Positions 39,379 through 49,727 of a stretch of 64,000 nt of DNA are shown here, piece after piece. Each line of letters starts with the position of its first letter. Within the stretch, counting starts at the first letter, position 1. Source of the DNA: Allobosea sp. BK604 (GTDB taxonomy: Bacteria > Pseudomonadota > Alphaproteobacteria > Rhizobiales > Beijerinckiaceae); NCBI RefSeq assembly GCF_004341515.1, contig NZ_SLZF01000004.1, positions 434,001-498,000 of the forward strand. Reading direction: 5' to 3'. The position numbers were made by a program, and so were the translations under genes. Below the pieces are notes generated by a model. The model was not told the DNA's origin, made no database searches, and worked only from the letters and a program-made list of their open reading frames with translations.

Positions 39379-39426
39379 GCCGTCGCCGCGCTGGAAATCC
39401 GTGACGCCAATGGGCATATCCCGCCC

Positions 39427-39765
39427 ATGAGCCCGAAAGCACGAAAGCCCCGCGGGCCCGACCGCGTCATCGCCGACGACAAGGTCGAGATTCTGCCGCC
39501 GGGGCGCGGGCTGGTCCTGGATTGGCGTGTTCTGGCGCCGACCGTCCTGCTCGGCACCGTGACGGGCTTCGTCGCCAGCCTCGTCGTCGGAGGCGGCGGC
39601 CTGCTGCGTCACGCGGTGGTCGGCATTCTCGGCATGCTGGTCGGGCAGGGGCTGGTGCGCCTGACCGGCTGGCGGGTCCGGACGGGGCACGCCCTGCTCG
39701 ACGAGGCCGCAATGGCGGTGCTCGGCGCGATCCTGGTCGTGCTGCTGGCGCGGTTCATCGCGTGA
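39427..39765 (+). CDS. GlsB/YeaQ-like membrane protein (paralogue 2)
   Basis: 112-aa relative of the previous gene with a 30-residue charged N-terminal extension (MSPKARKPRGPDRVIADDK) before the membrane part VLLGTVTGFVASLVVGGGGLLR, VVGILGMLVGQGLVRL and AMAVLGAILVVLLARFIA. The shared SLVVGGGGL and ILVVLLARFIA strings show it arose by duplication. The extension should sit on one side of the membrane and may bind a partner. Role unknown. Confidence 0.75.
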   Translation: MSPKARKPRGPDRVIADDKVEILPPGRGLVLDWRVLAPTVLLGTVTGFVASLVVGGGGLLRHAVVGILGMLVGQGLVRLTGWRVRTGHALLDEAAMAVLGAILVVLLARFIA

Positions 39766-39812
39766 TAAGGTGTTCTGACGAATAGAGACGGCTGGCGAAA
39801 GGACCACGATCC

Positions 39813-40097
39813 ATGGATAGCCCCATCTATGCCGCACTCGGCACGCCGGGCTACGGCTTCTTCATGACGCTGTTGATCGGCATGCTGGCAGGCTGGATCG
39901 CGGAGCGGCTGACCTCCTCGGACCACGGTCTCTTCACCAACATGCTGGTCGGTGTTGCCGGCTCCTTCGTCGGCAGCCAGCTGGCGCAACTCGTCGATAT
40001 CCCGATCTTCGGTTTCTTCCGCACCTTGGTCGCGGCCGTGATCGGAGCAGTCGTGGTGATCACGATCTGGAACGCGATGCGCAAGCCGAAGGCCTGA
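39813..40097 (+). CDS. GlsB/YeaQ-like membrane protein (paralogue 3)
   Basis: 94-aa protein with the same three-helix plan: LLIGMLAGWIAERLTSSDHGL, NMLVGVAGSFVGSQLA and VAAVIGAVVVITIWNAM. The Gly-rich loop of the first two paralogues is replaced by a charged/polar turn (ERLTSSDHG), so it is the most diverged. GAAAGGA precedes the ATG at 39813. It ends 93 bp before lipA. Confidence 0.75.
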   Translation: MDSPIYAALGTPGYGFFMTLLIGMLAGWIAERLTSSDHGLFTNMLVGVAGSFVGSQLAQLVDIPIFGFFRTLVAAVIGAVVVITIWNAMRKPKA

Positions 40098-40151
40098 CGC
40101 GACGACCGGTCAGGTTGCCGCAATGCACAATGCGGATTAGCTAGAAGAATA

Positions 40152-40175
40152 GCCGCCTTCCGGATTGGAGGCGGC
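40152..40175. other. Hairpin in the lipA leader
   Basis: GCCGCCT (40152-40158) pairs with AGGCGGC (40169-40175), ending just before the AGGAAG ribosome site of lipA. Without a T-run it is unlikely to be a terminator; it may be a leader structure. Weak evidence. Confidence 0.3.
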
Positions 40176-40190
40176 GCTTAGGAAGATGTG

Positions 40191-41195
40191 ATGGCCCTTG
40201 TTCTCGATCTCCTGAACCGCGATCCGCGGCCGAATGCCGGCAATCCCAAGGCGGAGACGAAGCCGGTGACGGAGCTGCGACATCCCGAAAAGCAGAAGCG
40301 GCCGGAGAACCCGGTCCTGCGCAAGCCGGACTGGATCAGGGTCAAGGCGCCCGGCTCGCCGAAATGGGCCGAGACGCGCCAGATCGTGAAGGAGAACAAG
40401 CTCGTCACGGTCTGCGAGGAGGCGGGCTGCCCCAATATCGGCGAGTGCTGGGAGAAGAAGCACGCCACCTTCATGATCATGGGCGACACCTGCACGAGGG
40501 CCTGCGCTTTCTGCAACGTCAAGACCGGCGTGCCCGAGCCGCTCGACCATGAAGAGCCGCGCAAGGTCGCGGAGGCCGTCGCCAAGCTCGGCCTCGAGCA
40601 TGTCGTGATCACCTCGGTCGATCGCGACGATCTCGCCGATGGCGGCGCCGAGCATTTCGCCCGCGTCATCCGGGCCATTCGCAAGGCCTCGCCCGGTACG
40701 ACGATCGAGATCCTCACCCCTGATTTCCTGCGCAAGCCGGGGGCGCTCGAAGTGGTCGTGGCGGCGAAGCCCGACGTGTTCAACCACAATCTCGAGACGG
40801 TGCCGGGCAAGTACCTGACCGTGCGGCCCGGCGCGCGCTATTTCCACTCGCTCAGGCTGCTGCAGCGCGTGAAGGAGCTCGACCCGACCATCTTCACCAA
40901 ATCCGGCATCATGGTCGGCCTTGGCGAGGAGCGGAACGAGGTGCTCCAGCTGATGGATGACCTGCGCTCGGCCGATGTCGATTTCATCACCATCGGCCAG
41001 TATCTCGCGCCCTCGCGCAAGCACCATGCGGTGATCCGCTTCGTCACGCCGGAGGAGTTCAAGAGCTTCGAGGCGATCGCCTATGTGAAGGGCTTCCTGA
41101 TGGTGTCCTCGACGCCACTGACCCGCTCCTCGCATCATGCCGGCGAGGACTTCGCCCGGCTGCGCGACGCCCGCGCCGCCAAGCTCGGCAAGTGA
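40191..41195 (+). CDS. lipA: Lipoyl synthase
   Basis: 334-aa radical SAM enzyme that inserts two sulfurs into octanoyl groups on lipoyl domains. The auxiliary cluster cysteines are Cys75, Cys80, Cys86 ([13 protein letters not shown]); the radical SAM cluster cysteines are Cys101, Cys105, Cys108 ([10 protein letters not shown]); the C-terminal RSSYHAGE-type Ser is in TRSSHHAGE. It provides lipoate for PdhB and PdhC encoded upstream, and depends on Fe-S assembly (suf genes earlier in the window). LipB is not in the window. Confidence 0.97.
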   Translation: MALVLDLLNRDPRPNAGNPKAETKPVTELRHPEKQKRPENPVLRKPDWIRVKAPGSPKWAETRQIVKENKLVTVCEEAGCPNIGECWEKKHATFMIMGDTCTRACAFCNVKTGVPEPLDHEEPRKVAEAVAKLGLEHVVITSVDRDDLADGGAEHFARVIRAIRKASPGTTIEILTPDFLRKPGALEVVVAAKPDVFNHNLETVPGKYLTVRPGARYFHSLRLLQRVKELDPTIFTKSGIMVGLGEERNEVLQLMDDLRSADVDFITIGQYLAPSRKHHAVIRFVTPEEFKSFEAIAYVKGFLMVSSTPLTRSSHHAGEDFARLRDARAAKLGK

Positions 41196-41212
41196 GGCGG
41201 TAAGCGCTGCTC

Positions 41213-41692
41213 ATGCCGATGTTCAACACCAGCCGCCGCGTCAAGCATTCGCCCGAGCGGATGTACGAGCTCGTGGCGGATGTCGAGCAATATCCGCAAT
41301 TCCTGCCGCTCTGCGAGGGGCTCAAGGTGCGCCGGCGCACGCCGCGCGAGGACGGCGGCGAGGTGCTGATCGCCGACATGACCGTCGGCTACAAGGCGAT
41401 CCGCGAGACCTTCACCAGCCGGGTCACGCTCGATCCGGCCAATCTCAAGATCCTGGTCGAATATGTCGACGGGCCGTTCCGGCACCTCGAGAACCGCTGG
41501 AGCTTCAAGCCGCTCGATGGCGGCGGCTGCGAGGTCGGCTTCTTCATCTCCTACGAATTCGCCAGCCGCATGCTCGGCCTGCTGATGGGCGCGATGTTCG
41601 ACAAGGCCTTTCGTAAATTCGCTGAGGCCTTCGAGCGCCGCGCAGATGTCGTCTATGGCCGCGGCGGTGCTGCGGCGGCCATTACCGGCTGA
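41213..41692 (+). CDS. COQ10/RatA-like START-domain protein
   Basis: 159-aa protein of the polyketide cyclase/COQ10 (RatA) family. RRVKHSPERMYELVADVEQYPQFLPLCEG, VGYKAIRETFTSRV and FRHLENRWSF are the family blocks of the START-like hydrophobic pocket. In eukaryotes and many proteobacteria COQ10 helps deliver ubiquinone to respiratory complexes; databases often call it the RatA toxin, but there is no antitoxin here. It follows lipA by 17 bp and is probably in the same transcript. Confidence 0.88.
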   Translation: MPMFNTSRRVKHSPERMYELVADVEQYPQFLPLCEGLKVRRRTPREDGGEVLIADMTVGYKAIRETFTSRVTLDPANLKILVEYVDGPFRHLENRWSFKPLDGGGCEVGFFISYEFASRMLGLLMGAMFDKAFRKFAEAFERRADVVYGRGGAAAAITG

Positions 41693-41727
41693 GACGCCAT
41701 CTTGCTGCCGAGTCGCGGGCGAGCGGC

Positions 41728-42234
41728 TCAGGCGTCCGACTGATTGCCGATCGCCGCATGCTTGAGGAGATCGAGCGCCTCGACCACCGAGAGGCGGCGG
41801 ATCTCGTCTCGTGACAGGGCGCCGAAGCGCTTTTGACGGTGAACTGTGCCCGCTGCCGTGGCGCAGCCGAAATGCACGAGGCCAACGGGTTTGGCCTCGG
41901 AGCCGCCGCCAGGGCCGGCAACGCCGGTGATCGCGACGGCGATATCGGCAGCAAGCCGCGTCCGTCCGCCTTCGGCCATCGCTCGCGCGACGGGCTCGCT
42001 GACGGCGCCATGAGCCTCGATCAGCCCGGCATCGACGCCGGCCAGTGCCGTCTTGGCGGCGTTGGAATAGGTCACCAGCCCGCCATTGACGACGTCTGAG
42101 GAGCCGGGGATCGTCGTCAGCGCGCCGGCGACGAGGCCGCCCGTGCAGGATTCAACCGTCGCGACGGTGAGCTTGCGCTCACGGCAGAGCGCCAGGACTT
42201 CGATGGTCAGCGCGGTAATCGCGGGATCGAACAT
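41728..42234 (-). CDS. Nicotinamide-nucleotide amidohydrolase, CinA C-terminal type (PncC)
   Basis: 168-aa single-domain CinA/PncC protein that would deamidate NMN to NaMN in pyridine nucleotide salvage. Motifs: ATVESCTGGLVAGALTTIPGSS (conserved E-S-x-TGG), FVTYSNAAK-like VTYSNAAKT and ITGVAGPGGGSEAKPVGLVHFG. The N-terminal MoaB-like domain of full CinA is absent. The ATG at 42234 is 4 bp after the ispDF stop, so it is coupled to ispDF. Confidence 0.93.
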   Translation of the reverse strand: MFDPAITALTIEVLALCRERKLTVATVESCTGGLVAGALTTIPGSSDVVNGGLVTYSNAAKTALAGVDAGLIEAHGAVSEPVARAMAEGGRTRLAADIAVAITGVAGPGGGSEAKPVGLVHFGCATAAGTVHRQKRFGALSRDEIRRLSVVEALDLLKHAAIGNQSDA

Positions 42235-42238
42235 CGCT

Positions 42239-43462
42239 TCACTCCTGCTCAGGCAAGCGGACGGTCGCGGTGGCGAGCGCAGCGAGGCCTTCGCCGCGCC
42301 CCGTAAAGCCCATGCGCTCGGAGGTCGTCGCCTTGATCGCGACCCGGTCGAGGCCGATGCCGGCGATCTCCGCAATGCGGGCGCGGATCGCGTCGCGATG
42401 CGGGCCGACCTTGGGCGCCTCACAGACGATGGTCAGATCGAGATGGTCGATACGGCCGCCACGAGCGGCGATGCGCCCAGCGGCGAAGGCCAGGAAACGA
42501 TCGGAGGAGGCGCCGCGCCATTGCGCATCGCTCGGCGGGAAATGCGTGCCGATATCGCCCTCGGCCAGGGTTCCGAGCAGCGCGTCGGTCAGTGCATGCA
42601 GCGCGACGTCGCCGTCCGAATGCGCCTTGACGCCCTGCGAATGCCGAATGCGGACGCCGCCGAGCCAGACATGGTCGCCCTCGGTGAAGGCGTGGACGTC
42701 ATAGCCCGTGCCGACGCGTGTGGTGAGTTGCCCCTCGAGACGCGCTGCCGCGGTCATGAAATCCTGCGGATGGGTCAGCTTCACGTTCCGGGCGTCTCCA
42801 GGGAAGGTCGCAACGGGATGGCCAGCCCATTCCATCAGCGCGGCATCGTCGGTGAAGCCGGCCAGGCCGGAGGCGGCCGCAGCCTCATGCGCTGCGAGCA
42901 ACGGCTGGAAATGAAAGGCCTGCGGCGTCTGCACGCTGACGAGTTGGTCGCGGGGCGGTGTCTCGACCACGCAGCCTTCGCCATCGATGCGCTTGATCGT
43001 GTCGGTGACGGCCAGCGTCGGGATTGCGGCCAGGCCGCTATGTGCGGCCGCAAGCGCTCGGCCGATCAGGTCGGCCGAGACGAAAGGGCGGGCTGCATCA
43101 TGAATCAGGACGATTCCGTCAAAATCCTCGGCCGCGAGCGCCTGGAGCCCCCGTCTGACCGAATCCTGGCGCGTCTCACCGCCAATGACGGGCATCATCA
43201 GTTTCGTCGCCGAGAGGCCGCCCACGCTTTGAGCATAGCGCTCGTCATCGCCCGGGCCGATCACCGTGATGATGCTGCCAACCGCTGCCTCAGCCAGAAA
43301 AGGGGCAAGTGCATGCCGCAGAACCGGGCGGCCGGCGAGTTCGCGATATTGTTTCGGCGTTTCACCGCCGGCACGCAAGCCGCGCCCAGCGGCGACGATC
43401 AGCGCGGCGACCGGGAGGGTTTGTGTTTTGGCTTCGGGCGGCACGGCAGCAGGTTCCAGCAA
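42239..43462 (-). CDS. ispDF: Bifunctional IspD/IspF isoprenoid enzyme
   Basis: 407-aa fusion of two MEP-pathway enzymes. The N-terminal IspD (4-diphosphocytidyl-2-C-methyl-D-erythritol synthase) has [24 protein letters not shown] and [10 protein letters not shown]. The C-terminal IspF (MECDP synthase, from ~245) has [34 protein letters not shown] and [11 protein letters not shown]. The fusion is common in alphaproteobacteria. The start is uncertain: a TTG at 43462 gives this length, while a GTG at 43444 is also plausible. Confidence 0.95.
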   Translation of the reverse strand: MLEPAAVPPEAKTQTLPVAALIVAAGRGLRAGGETPKQYRELAGRPVLRHALAPFLAEAAVGSIITVIGPGDDERYAQSVGGLSATKLMMPVIGGETRQDSVRRGLQALAAEDFDGIVLIHDAARPFVSADLIGRALAAAHSGLAAIPTLAVTDTIKRIDGEGCVVETPPRDQLVSVQTPQAFHFQPLLAAHEAAAASGLAGFTDDAALMEWAGHPVATFPGDARNVKLTHPQDFMTAAARLEGQLTTRVGTGYDVHAFTEGDHVWLGGVRIRHSQGVKAHSDGDVALHALTDALLGTLAEGDIGTHFPPSDAQWRGASSDRFLAFAAGRIAARGGRIDHLDLTIVCEAPKVGPHRDAIRARIAEIAGIGLDRVAIKATTSERMGFTGRGEGLAALATATVRLPEQE

Positions 43463-43663
43463 GGGGTTGGTGATAGAGCATCACGCCGGAAAGTGCGAAG
43501 CCGTTTTCGGACGATGCCATCCCTCGCAGTTCCCAGGGGTGACCCAAGGAAAGCGGGTGAGTCTGCATACGGTATGCGGTGCGGTGGGGGTGCGACGTTG
43601 ATGCGGTGCAACATGAGCCCGTGCCCCTTGCGCGAATGCAGCAATGTCTAATAAATCATCATA

Positions 43664-44686
43664 ATGGAAACTGCCTCATATTCGGGCGAAGGTGCCCCGG
43701 CGATCGCCAAGGTTGCCGTGGCCTCCCGCGCCTTCCTGGCTCCGATGTCCGGCGTCACCGATGTCGTGATGCGCCGGATCGCGGCGCGCTATGGCGCCGG
43801 CCTCGTCGTTTCGGAAATGGTCGCCTCCGACGAGTTCGTGCGCGGCAGCGAGGAAGCACGGTTGCGGGCCGAGGGCACGGGCGTTTTCCCGCATGTCGTC
43901 CAGCTCGCCGGCTGCGATCCGCATTGGCTCGGCGAGGCGGCGCGGCTGGCGGAAGCAACCGGCGCGCAGATCGTCGATATCAACATGGGCTGCCCGGCCA
44001 AGCGGGTGACCGGCGGCTGGGCAGGCTCGGCCCTGATGCGCGATCTCGATCATGCGCTGACGCTGGTCGAGGCGGCGGTCGCCGCGGTCGACGTGCCGGT
44101 GACGGTCAAGATGCGGCTGGGGTGGGACGATGCCTCGCGCAACGCGCCGGAGCTGGCGCGACGCGCGGTCGATGCCGGTGCGGCGATGATCACGGTCCAT
44201 GGCCGCACCCGCCAGCAATTCTACAAGGGCAGCGCCGACTGGGTGGCGATCCGCGCCGTGCGCGATGCCGGCAATTTCCCGCTCGTTGCCAATGGCGACA
44301 TCCATACGCTCGAGGATGCGCAGGCCTGCCTGGCGCATTCGGGCGCCGATCTCGTCATGGTCGGACGGGCGGCCCTCGGCCGACCCTGGCTCGTCGGTGC
44401 GATCGGAGCGGCCCTCGATGGTCGCGACGAGATCGAGCTCGGCGCCGATGAGAAGCTCGCCGTGGCGCAGGAGCATTACGAGGGCCTGCTCAGCCTGATG
44501 GGGCGGGAGCAGGGCGTGCGCCATGCCCGCAAGCATCTTGCCGCCTATGCCGACGAGGCGGTCGCCAGCGGCTGCGAGCCGGATGCGGCCGTGCGCCGAC
44601 TGCTGCTGACCACCGACGATCCAGGCCAGGCGCTCAATGCGCTTGCGAGCTTGTTTTCCAACGAAAGCAGCCGCGAGGCAGCCTGA
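43664..44686 (+). CDS. dusB: tRNA-dihydrouridine synthase DusB (NifR3)
   Basis: 340-aa flavoprotein that reduces uridine to dihydrouridine in t[32 protein letters not shown] and the catalytic-Cys motif [20 protein letters not shown] (Cys in GCP) with VKMRLGWDD and [16 protein letters not shown] define the family. It opens the dusB-ntrB-ntrC-ntrY-ntrX cluster, the classical nifR3-ntr arrangement. No clear ribosome site precedes the ATG at 43664. The upstream region (43463-43663) shows no gene. Confidence 0.96.
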   Translation: METASYSGEGAPAIAKVAVASRAFLAPMSGVTDVVMRRIAARYGAGLVVSEMVASDEFVRGSEEARLRAEGTGVFPHVVQLAGCDPHWLGEAARLAEATGAQIVDINMGCPAKRVTGGWAGSALMRDLDHALTLVEAAVAAVDVPVTVKMRLGWDDASRNAPELARRAVDAGAAMITVHGRTRQQFYKGSADWVAIRAVRDAGNFPLVANGDIHTLEDAQACLAHSGADLVMVGRAALGRPWLVGAIGAALDGRDEIELGADEKLAVAQEHYEGLLSLMGREQGVRHARKHLAAYADEAVASGCEPDAAVRRLLLTTDDPGQALNALASLFSNESSREAA

Positions 44687-44702
44687 ACGAGGAATGTTGC
44701 GT

Positions 44703-45845
44703 ATGACGATGGCGTTCATCGACAGTGCCGACGAGGCGCGGGGAGGGCTGGTGCTCGATCCCATCGAATTGCAGGCCCTGCAGGTTCTGCCCATGCCGGT
44801 CCTGGTCGTCGGCGATGGGCATAGCGTGCTCTATGCCAACACGGCCGCCGAGGACTTCTTCCAGTCGAGTGCGGTGGTGCTGAAGCGCCAGCGCCTGGAC
44901 GATCTCATCGCCTTCGGCTCGCCTGTCCTCGGCCTGGTCGAGGAGGTCCAGCGCCGCGGCGCCAGCGTCAGCGAGTACCGGCTCGACCTCGGCTCGCCGC
45001 GGCTCGGCAGCGAGCGCATCGTCGATGTATTTGCCTCTCCCTTGCCCAATCAGGGCGAGGCGGTGGTGCTTTTGCTGCAAGAACGGACAATTGCCGAAAA
45101 AATGGACAGGCAATTGACCCATCGCGGAGCAGCCCGCTCGATCACCGCTCTCGGTGCGATGCTGGCGCATGAGATCAAGAACCCGCTCTCCGGCATTCGC
45201 GGCGCGGCGCAACTGCTGGAGGCTTCGGTCAACGATAGCGACCGGCTGCTGACCCAGCTGATCTGCGACGAGGCGGACCGGATCGTGAAACTGGTCGAGC
45301 GGGTCGAGCTCTTCGGCGACGAGCGCCCGAGCGAGCGCGGGCCGGTCAATGTCCATGACGTGCTCGACCATGTGAAGCGGCTGGCGCAGTCCGGCTTCGC
45401 CCGCCATATCCGCTTCAACGAGGTCTATGATCCGTCGCTGCCGCCCGCCGCCGGCAACCGCGACCAGTTGGTGCAGGTGCTGCTCAACCTGGTGAAGAAC
45501 GCGGCCGAAGCCATTGGCGAACATGCGATCGATGGCGAGATCACGCTGACGACGGCCTATCGCCCGGGCATCCGCATGCAGCTCGCCGGCTCGTCGAGCC
45601 GGATCGCGCTGCCGCTCGAGATCGGTATCCGCGACAACGGTCCGGGCGTGCCCGCGGACATCCTTTCGCACCTGTTCGATCCCTTCGTCACGACCAAGGC
45701 ACAGGGCAGTGGCCTTGGACTTGCACTCGTTGCCAAGGTGATCGGCGACCATGGCGGAATCGTCGAATGCGAGTCGGTGCCCAGGCGCACGACTTTCCGG
45801 ATTCTTCTGCCCCTGCATGAAGCGCGGTCCGGTCGGACCGGGTGA
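44703..45845 (+). CDS. ntrB: Nitrogen regulation sensor histidine kinase NtrB
   Basis: 380-aa cytosolic histidine kinase that phosphorylates NtrC at low nitrogen and is switched by PII. It has an N-terminal PAS domain ([25 protein letters not shown]) and a HisKA domain with phospho-acceptor His156 in [23 protein letters not shown]-binding boxes follow: [11 protein letters not shown] (N box), RDNGPGVP (G1) and [13 protein letters not shown] (G2). I chose ATG 44703, ~9 nt after GAGGA; 44694 and 44709 are alternatives. Confidence 0.96.
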   Translation: MTMAFIDSADEARGGLVLDPIELQALQVLPMPVLVVGDGHSVLYANTAAEDFFQSSAVVLKRQRLDDLIAFGSPVLGLVEEVQRRGASVSEYRLDLGSPRLGSERIVDVFASPLPNQGEAVVLLLQERTIAEKMDRQLTHRGAARSITALGAMLAHEIKNPLSGIRGAAQLLEASVNDSDRLLTQLICDEADRIVKLVERVELFGDERPSERGPVNVHDVLDHVKRLAQSGFARHIRFNEVYDPSLPPAAGNRDQLVQVLLNLVKNAAEAIGEHAIDGEITLTTAYRPGIRMQLAGSSSRIALPLEIGIRDNGPGVPADILSHLFDPFVTTKAQGSGLGLALVAKVIGDHGGIVECESVPRRTTFRILLPLHEARSGRTG

Positions 45846-45870
45846 AACCGAAGGCCTAGGACAGGACTGA

Positions 45871-47322
45871 ATGCCAAGCGGTAACATTCTCATCGCCGAC
45901 GACGACGCCGCGATCCGTACGGTGCTCAATCAGGCCCTTGCCCGCGCGGGCTACGAAGTGCGCACCACCGGCCAGGCGGCGACGCTCTGGACCTGGGCGG
46001 CACAGGGGCTCGGCGATCTCATCATCACCGATGTCGTGATGCCCGATGGCAACGCCTTCGATCTGCTGCCGCGGATCAAGCGGGTGCGGCCTGAGCTACC
46101 GATCATCGTGATGAGCGCGCAGAACACGTTCATGACGGCGATCAAGGCCTCGGAACGCGGCGCCTACGAATATCTGCCGAAGCCCTTCGACCTGAAGGAG
46201 CTGGTGGCGATCGTCGGGCGGGCCCTGTCGCGGCCGCGCGGCGACGGTGGCCGCAACAATACGGTCGCCGAAGCCGAGGATATCCCGCTGATTGGCCGCT
46301 CGCCGGCGATGCAGGACGTCTACCGCGCGCTCGCCCGGCTGATGCCGATCGACCTCACCGTGATGATCAATGGCGAGTCCGGCACCGGCAAGGAATTAGT
46401 GGCGCGCGCGCTGCACGATTACGGCAAGCGTCGGAACGGCCCCTTCGTCGCGATCAACATGGCGGCGATCCCGAAGGACCTGATCGAATCGGAGCTGTTC
46501 GGCCATGAGAAGGGCGCTTTCACGGGAGCGCTGACCCGTTCCTCGGGTCGCTTCGAGCAGGCCGAGGGCGGCACGCTCTTCCTCGACGAGATCGGCGACA
46601 TGCCGATGGAGGCTCAGACCCGCCTGCTGCGCGTGCTGCAACAGGGCGAATACACGACGGTTGGTGGCCGCACCCCGATCAAGACCAATGTCCGCATCGT
46701 CGCCGCGACCAACAAGGACCTGCGCATCTCGATCGCGCAGGGCTTGTTCCGCGAGGACCTGTTCTTCCGCCTGAACGTCGTGCCGATCCGCCTGCCGCCG
46801 CTGCGCGAGCGCGTCGAGGACATTCCGGATCTGGTGCGGCACTTCTTCTCGCTGGTCGAGAAGGAGGGGCTGCCGCGCAAGCAGGTCGATTCGGAAGCGA
46901 TGGACGTCATGCGGCGCTATCGCTGGCCGGGCAATGTCCGCGAGCTCGAGAACCTCGTGCGCCGCCTTGCCGCGCTCTATCCGCAGGAGACGATCACGGC
47001 ACCGATCGTCGAGGCCGAGCTGCAACCGGCATCGGCCACGGCCAGCTTCTCGAACGGCCCGGGCCCTGAGAGGACCGAGACGCTGTCCGGCTCGGTCGAG
47101 CGCCATCTCAACCAGTATTTCGGCGGATTCGGCGACAATATCCCGCCTCCCGGCCTCTATCACCGCATTCTGCGCGAGGTAGAGCCGCCGCTGATCGCCG
47201 CTGCGCTGGCGGCAACGCGGGGCAATCAGATCCGTGCGGCCGAGCTGCTGGGGCTTAATCGCAACACATTGCGCAAGAAGATTCGCGAGCTCGACATGCA
47301 GGTGGTGCGTTCGCCGCGCTGA
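45871..47322 (+). CDS. ntrC: Nitrogen regulation response regulator NtrC
   Basis: 483-aa sigma-54-dependent activator. Receiver domain with phospho-Asp54 ([12 protein letters not shown]) and Lys104 in LPKPFDL; AAA+ domain with Walker A GESGTGKE (168-175), the sigma-54 contact loop GAFTGA (215-220), Walker [11 protein letters not shown] and R-finger region; C-terminal Fis-type HTH in [23 protein letters not shown]. It follows ntrB by 25 bp. Contrast with NtrX below, which lacks GAFTGA. Confidence 0.97.
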   Translation: MPSGNILIADDDAAIRTVLNQALARAGYEVRTTGQAATLWTWAAQGLGDLIITDVVMPDGNAFDLLPRIKRVRPELPIIVMSAQNTFMTAIKASERGAYEYLPKPFDLKELVAIVGRALSRPRGDGGRNNTVAEAEDIPLIGRSPAMQDVYRALARLMPIDLTVMINGESGTGKELVARALHDYGKRRNGPFVAINMAAIPKDLIESELFGHEKGAFTGALTRSSGRFEQAEGGTLFLDEIGDMPMEAQTRLLRVLQQGEYTTVGGRTPIKTNVRIVAATNKDLRISIAQGLFREDLFFRLNVVPIRLPPLRERVEDIPDLVRHFFSLVEKEGLPRKQVDSEAMDVMRRYRWPGNVRELENLVRRLAALYPQETITAPIVEAELQPASATASFSNGPGPERTETLSGSVERHLNQYFGGFGDNIPPPGLYHRILREVEPPLIAAALAATRGNQIRAAELLGLNRNTLRKKIRELDMQVVRSPR

Positions 47323-47453
47323 TTTGAGCACCAAATAAGGCAACTTCGCCTTTCATACGTCACATTTTGACAACACCGTTGCGGCGGCGCATCAGTGACG
47401 CGCCCGCTCCGGCCTTAGTGGCGCCGGACCGACATCGGAGTTGTTGAACCATC

Positions 47454-49727
47454 GTGACCGCCTCGATCAGCGACATCAGGATCACGCCGCGTGGCGAGGA
47501 TCCGCCACGCCGCGTATCGGGCTGGATCGGCGCCTTCGTCGTCGTCTTCGCGCTCGTTTCCGCGCTGGTGACCTTCCTCGTCCTGTCGGGCTCGACACCG
47601 ATCGCGCCGGTGCACGAGGTCGTCATCGGCGTCTTCGTCCTCAACGGGCTGCTGATTCTCGCGCTGCTGATCATCGTCGCCTTCGAGACGGCGGTGCTGA
47701 TCAGGGCGCGCCGGGCCGGCGCGGCCGCGGCCGGGCTGCATGTGCGCATCGTCGGCCTGTTCAGCATCATCGCGGCGCTGCCGGCGGTACTCGTCGCGGT
47801 CATCGCCACGGTGACGATCGAGCGCGGGCTCGAGCCCTGGTTCTCCGACCGGATGCGCGATGCGATCTTCAAATCGGTCGAGGTCGCCGATGCCTATGCC
47901 GCCGCGCAGTGCCAGTCGCTCGGGCGCGAGATCCGCATCCTCTCCGACGATCTCAACCGCGCCAAACCGGCCTTCGAGGTCGATCGCAAATGGTTCGAGA
48001 CCTTCTTCACGGCGCGCGCCACCGCGCTCGGCCTGCCTGTCGCCGCCGTGATGCGGCCACCGGACACGGTCGTGGTGCGGGCCAGCATCGACGTGCTCAA
48101 GGATCCGCCGAAACCGGACAAGGCGACGTTCGAGGATGCGGAATCCTCGCCCGAACCGATCTGCGTGCTGCCTTCCTCGGGCCGCGTCTTCGGCGCGATG
48201 CTGAAGCTGCCGCCCTATGACGGGTTCCTCTTCGTTGCCCGCGAGGTCAATCCGCTCGCCGTCGAGTTCCCCGCCGTCGCCCGAGGTGCCGCGGTCGAAT
48301 ACCTCTCGATCGATGCGCGCCGGAAGGGCGTGCAGATCGCCTTCGCCTCGATGTACGCGCTGATCGCGGTCATCCTGCTGCTCTCGGCGATCTGGTTGGG
48401 CTTGAGTTTCGCCAACGGGCTGGTCGCACCGATCAGACGGATGATCCACGCGACCGACCAGGTTTCGAGCGGGAATTTCTACGTCCAGGTGCCGATCCGA
48501 CGATCTGAGGGCGATCTCGCCCATCTCGGCGAGACCTTCAACAAGATGACCGCCGAGCTCAGGCGCCAGCGCGACGGGCTGGTCACCGCGAGCGAGGTGA
48601 TCGACCGACGACGGCGCTTCACCGAGACCGTGCTCTCCGGCGTCTCCTCCGGCGTGCTCAGCCTGGATGGCGACGGCCATATCACCATCATCAATCGCTC
48701 GGCCGAGACCTTGCTGGGCGCCGGTGGACGGCTGCTCGGCGAGCCGATCGCCCAGGTCGCGCCCGAGATCGCCGAGTTCGTGGCCGATGCGCTGCATAAC
48801 CGCCAACGGCTGAGCTCGGGCCAGATCGCGATCACCCGTGGCGGCCGAGACCGCATGGTCAACGTCCGGGCCGTCCGCGAAGGCGAGGGGGCGGGCGCCG
48901 GCCTCGTCGTCACCCTCGACGACATCACCGATCTCGTCTCTGCGCAGCGCACCGCGGCCTGGGCGGATGTGGCGCGGCGCATCGCCCATGAGATCAAGAA
49001 CCCGCTGACGCCGATCCAGCTCTCGGCCGAGCGCATCCGCCGCAAGTTCGGCCGCGTCATCACCGATGACAAGGAGGTCTTCGAGCAGTGCACGGCGACG
49101 ATCGTGCGTCAGGTCGAGGATATCCGGCGCATGGTCGACGAGTTCTCGTCCTTCGCGCGCATGCCGAAGCCGTCGCTGGCGCGGGAGGATATCGTCGAGA
49201 CGGTGCGCCAGATCGTCTTCCTGATGCGGGTCGGCAATCCCGAATTGACGATCTCCGAGAACCTGCCCTCCACGTCGGTTCCGGCCCAGTTCGACCGCCG
49301 GCTGATCTCGCAGGCGCTGACCAATGTCATCAAGAACGCGACCGAGGCGATCTCGGCCGTGCCGATGGACGAGCGCGGCCTGGGGCAGATCGATGTCGCC
49401 TTCCAGCGACGTGACGACGGCGTGATCGTCATCGACGTCATCGATAACGGCAAGGGCCTGCCGGTCGATCAGCGCCAGAAGCTGCTGGAGCCCTATATGA
49501 CCACCCGCGAGGGCGGCACGGGGCTTGGCCTCGCCATTGTCGGAAAGATCCTCGAGGACCATGGCGGCGGCATCGAGCTGCTCGACCGGCCGGATGCCGC
49601 GGAGGGCAAGCGCGGCGCCCGCATCCGCCTCTGGTTCCCCGAGGGTGGGCCTCCGGATGTGATGGCCGAGCTCGACAAGGATATTTCCAAAGCCATCAAG
49701 GACGATAACAACGGGACTCAGGAATGA
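47454..49727 (+). CDS. ntrY: Sensor histidine kinase NtrY
   Basis: 757-aa membrane histidine kinase with a GTG start. Hydrophobic segments near 20-45, 60-85 and 100-120 and again at ~300-320 (MYALIAVILLLSAIWLGLSF), so a periplasmic part lies between. HAMP, then PAS (HITIINRSAETLLGAGGRLLG), HisKA with the acceptor His in [21 protein letters not shown], and the ATPase boxes NVIKNATEAI, DNGKGLP and GGTGLGLAIVGKILEDH. NtrY pairs with NtrX, affecting nitrogen, redox and envelope control. Its stop overlaps the ntrX start (ATGA). Confidence 0.96.
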   Translation: MTASISDIRITPRGEDPPRRVSGWIGAFVVVFALVSALVTFLVLSGSTPIAPVHEVVIGVFVLNGLLILALLIIVAFETAVLIRARRAGAAAAGLHVRIVGLFSIIAALPAVLVAVIATVTIERGLEPWFSDRMRDAIFKSVEVADAYAAAQCQSLGREIRILSDDLNRAKPAFEVDRKWFETFFTARATALGLPVAAVMRPPDTVVVRASIDVLKDPPKPDKATFEDAESSPEPICVLPSSGRVFGAMLKLPPYDGFLFVAREVNPLAVEFPAVARGAAVEYLSIDARRKGVQIAFASMYALIAVILLLSAIWLGLSFANGLVAPIRRMIHATDQVSSGNFYVQVPIRRSEGDLAHLGETFNKMTAELRRQRDGLVTASEVIDRRRRFTETVLSGVSSGVLSLDGDGHITIINRSAETLLGAGGRLLGEPIAQVAPEIAEFVADALHNRQRLSSGQIAITRGGRDRMVNVRAVREGEGAGAGLVVTLDDITDLVSAQRTAAWADVARRIAHEIKNPLTPIQLSAERIRRKFGRVITDDKEVFEQCTATIVRQVEDIRRMVDEFSSFARMPKPSLAREDIVETVRQIVFLMRVGNPELTISENLPSTSVPAQFDRRLISQALTNVIKNATEAISAVPMDERGLGQIDVAFQRRDDGVIVIDVIDNGKGLPVDQRQKLLEPYMTTREGGTGLGLAIVGKILEDHGGGIELLDRPDAAEGKRGARIRLWFPEGGPPDVMAELDKDISKAIKDDNNGTQE

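Noticed and set aside
41213..41692. RatA ribosome-association toxin
   Set aside because: The COQ10/START fold is clear, but there is no antitoxin neighbour and the gene sits behind lipA, so a ubiquinone-related role is more likely than a toxin.
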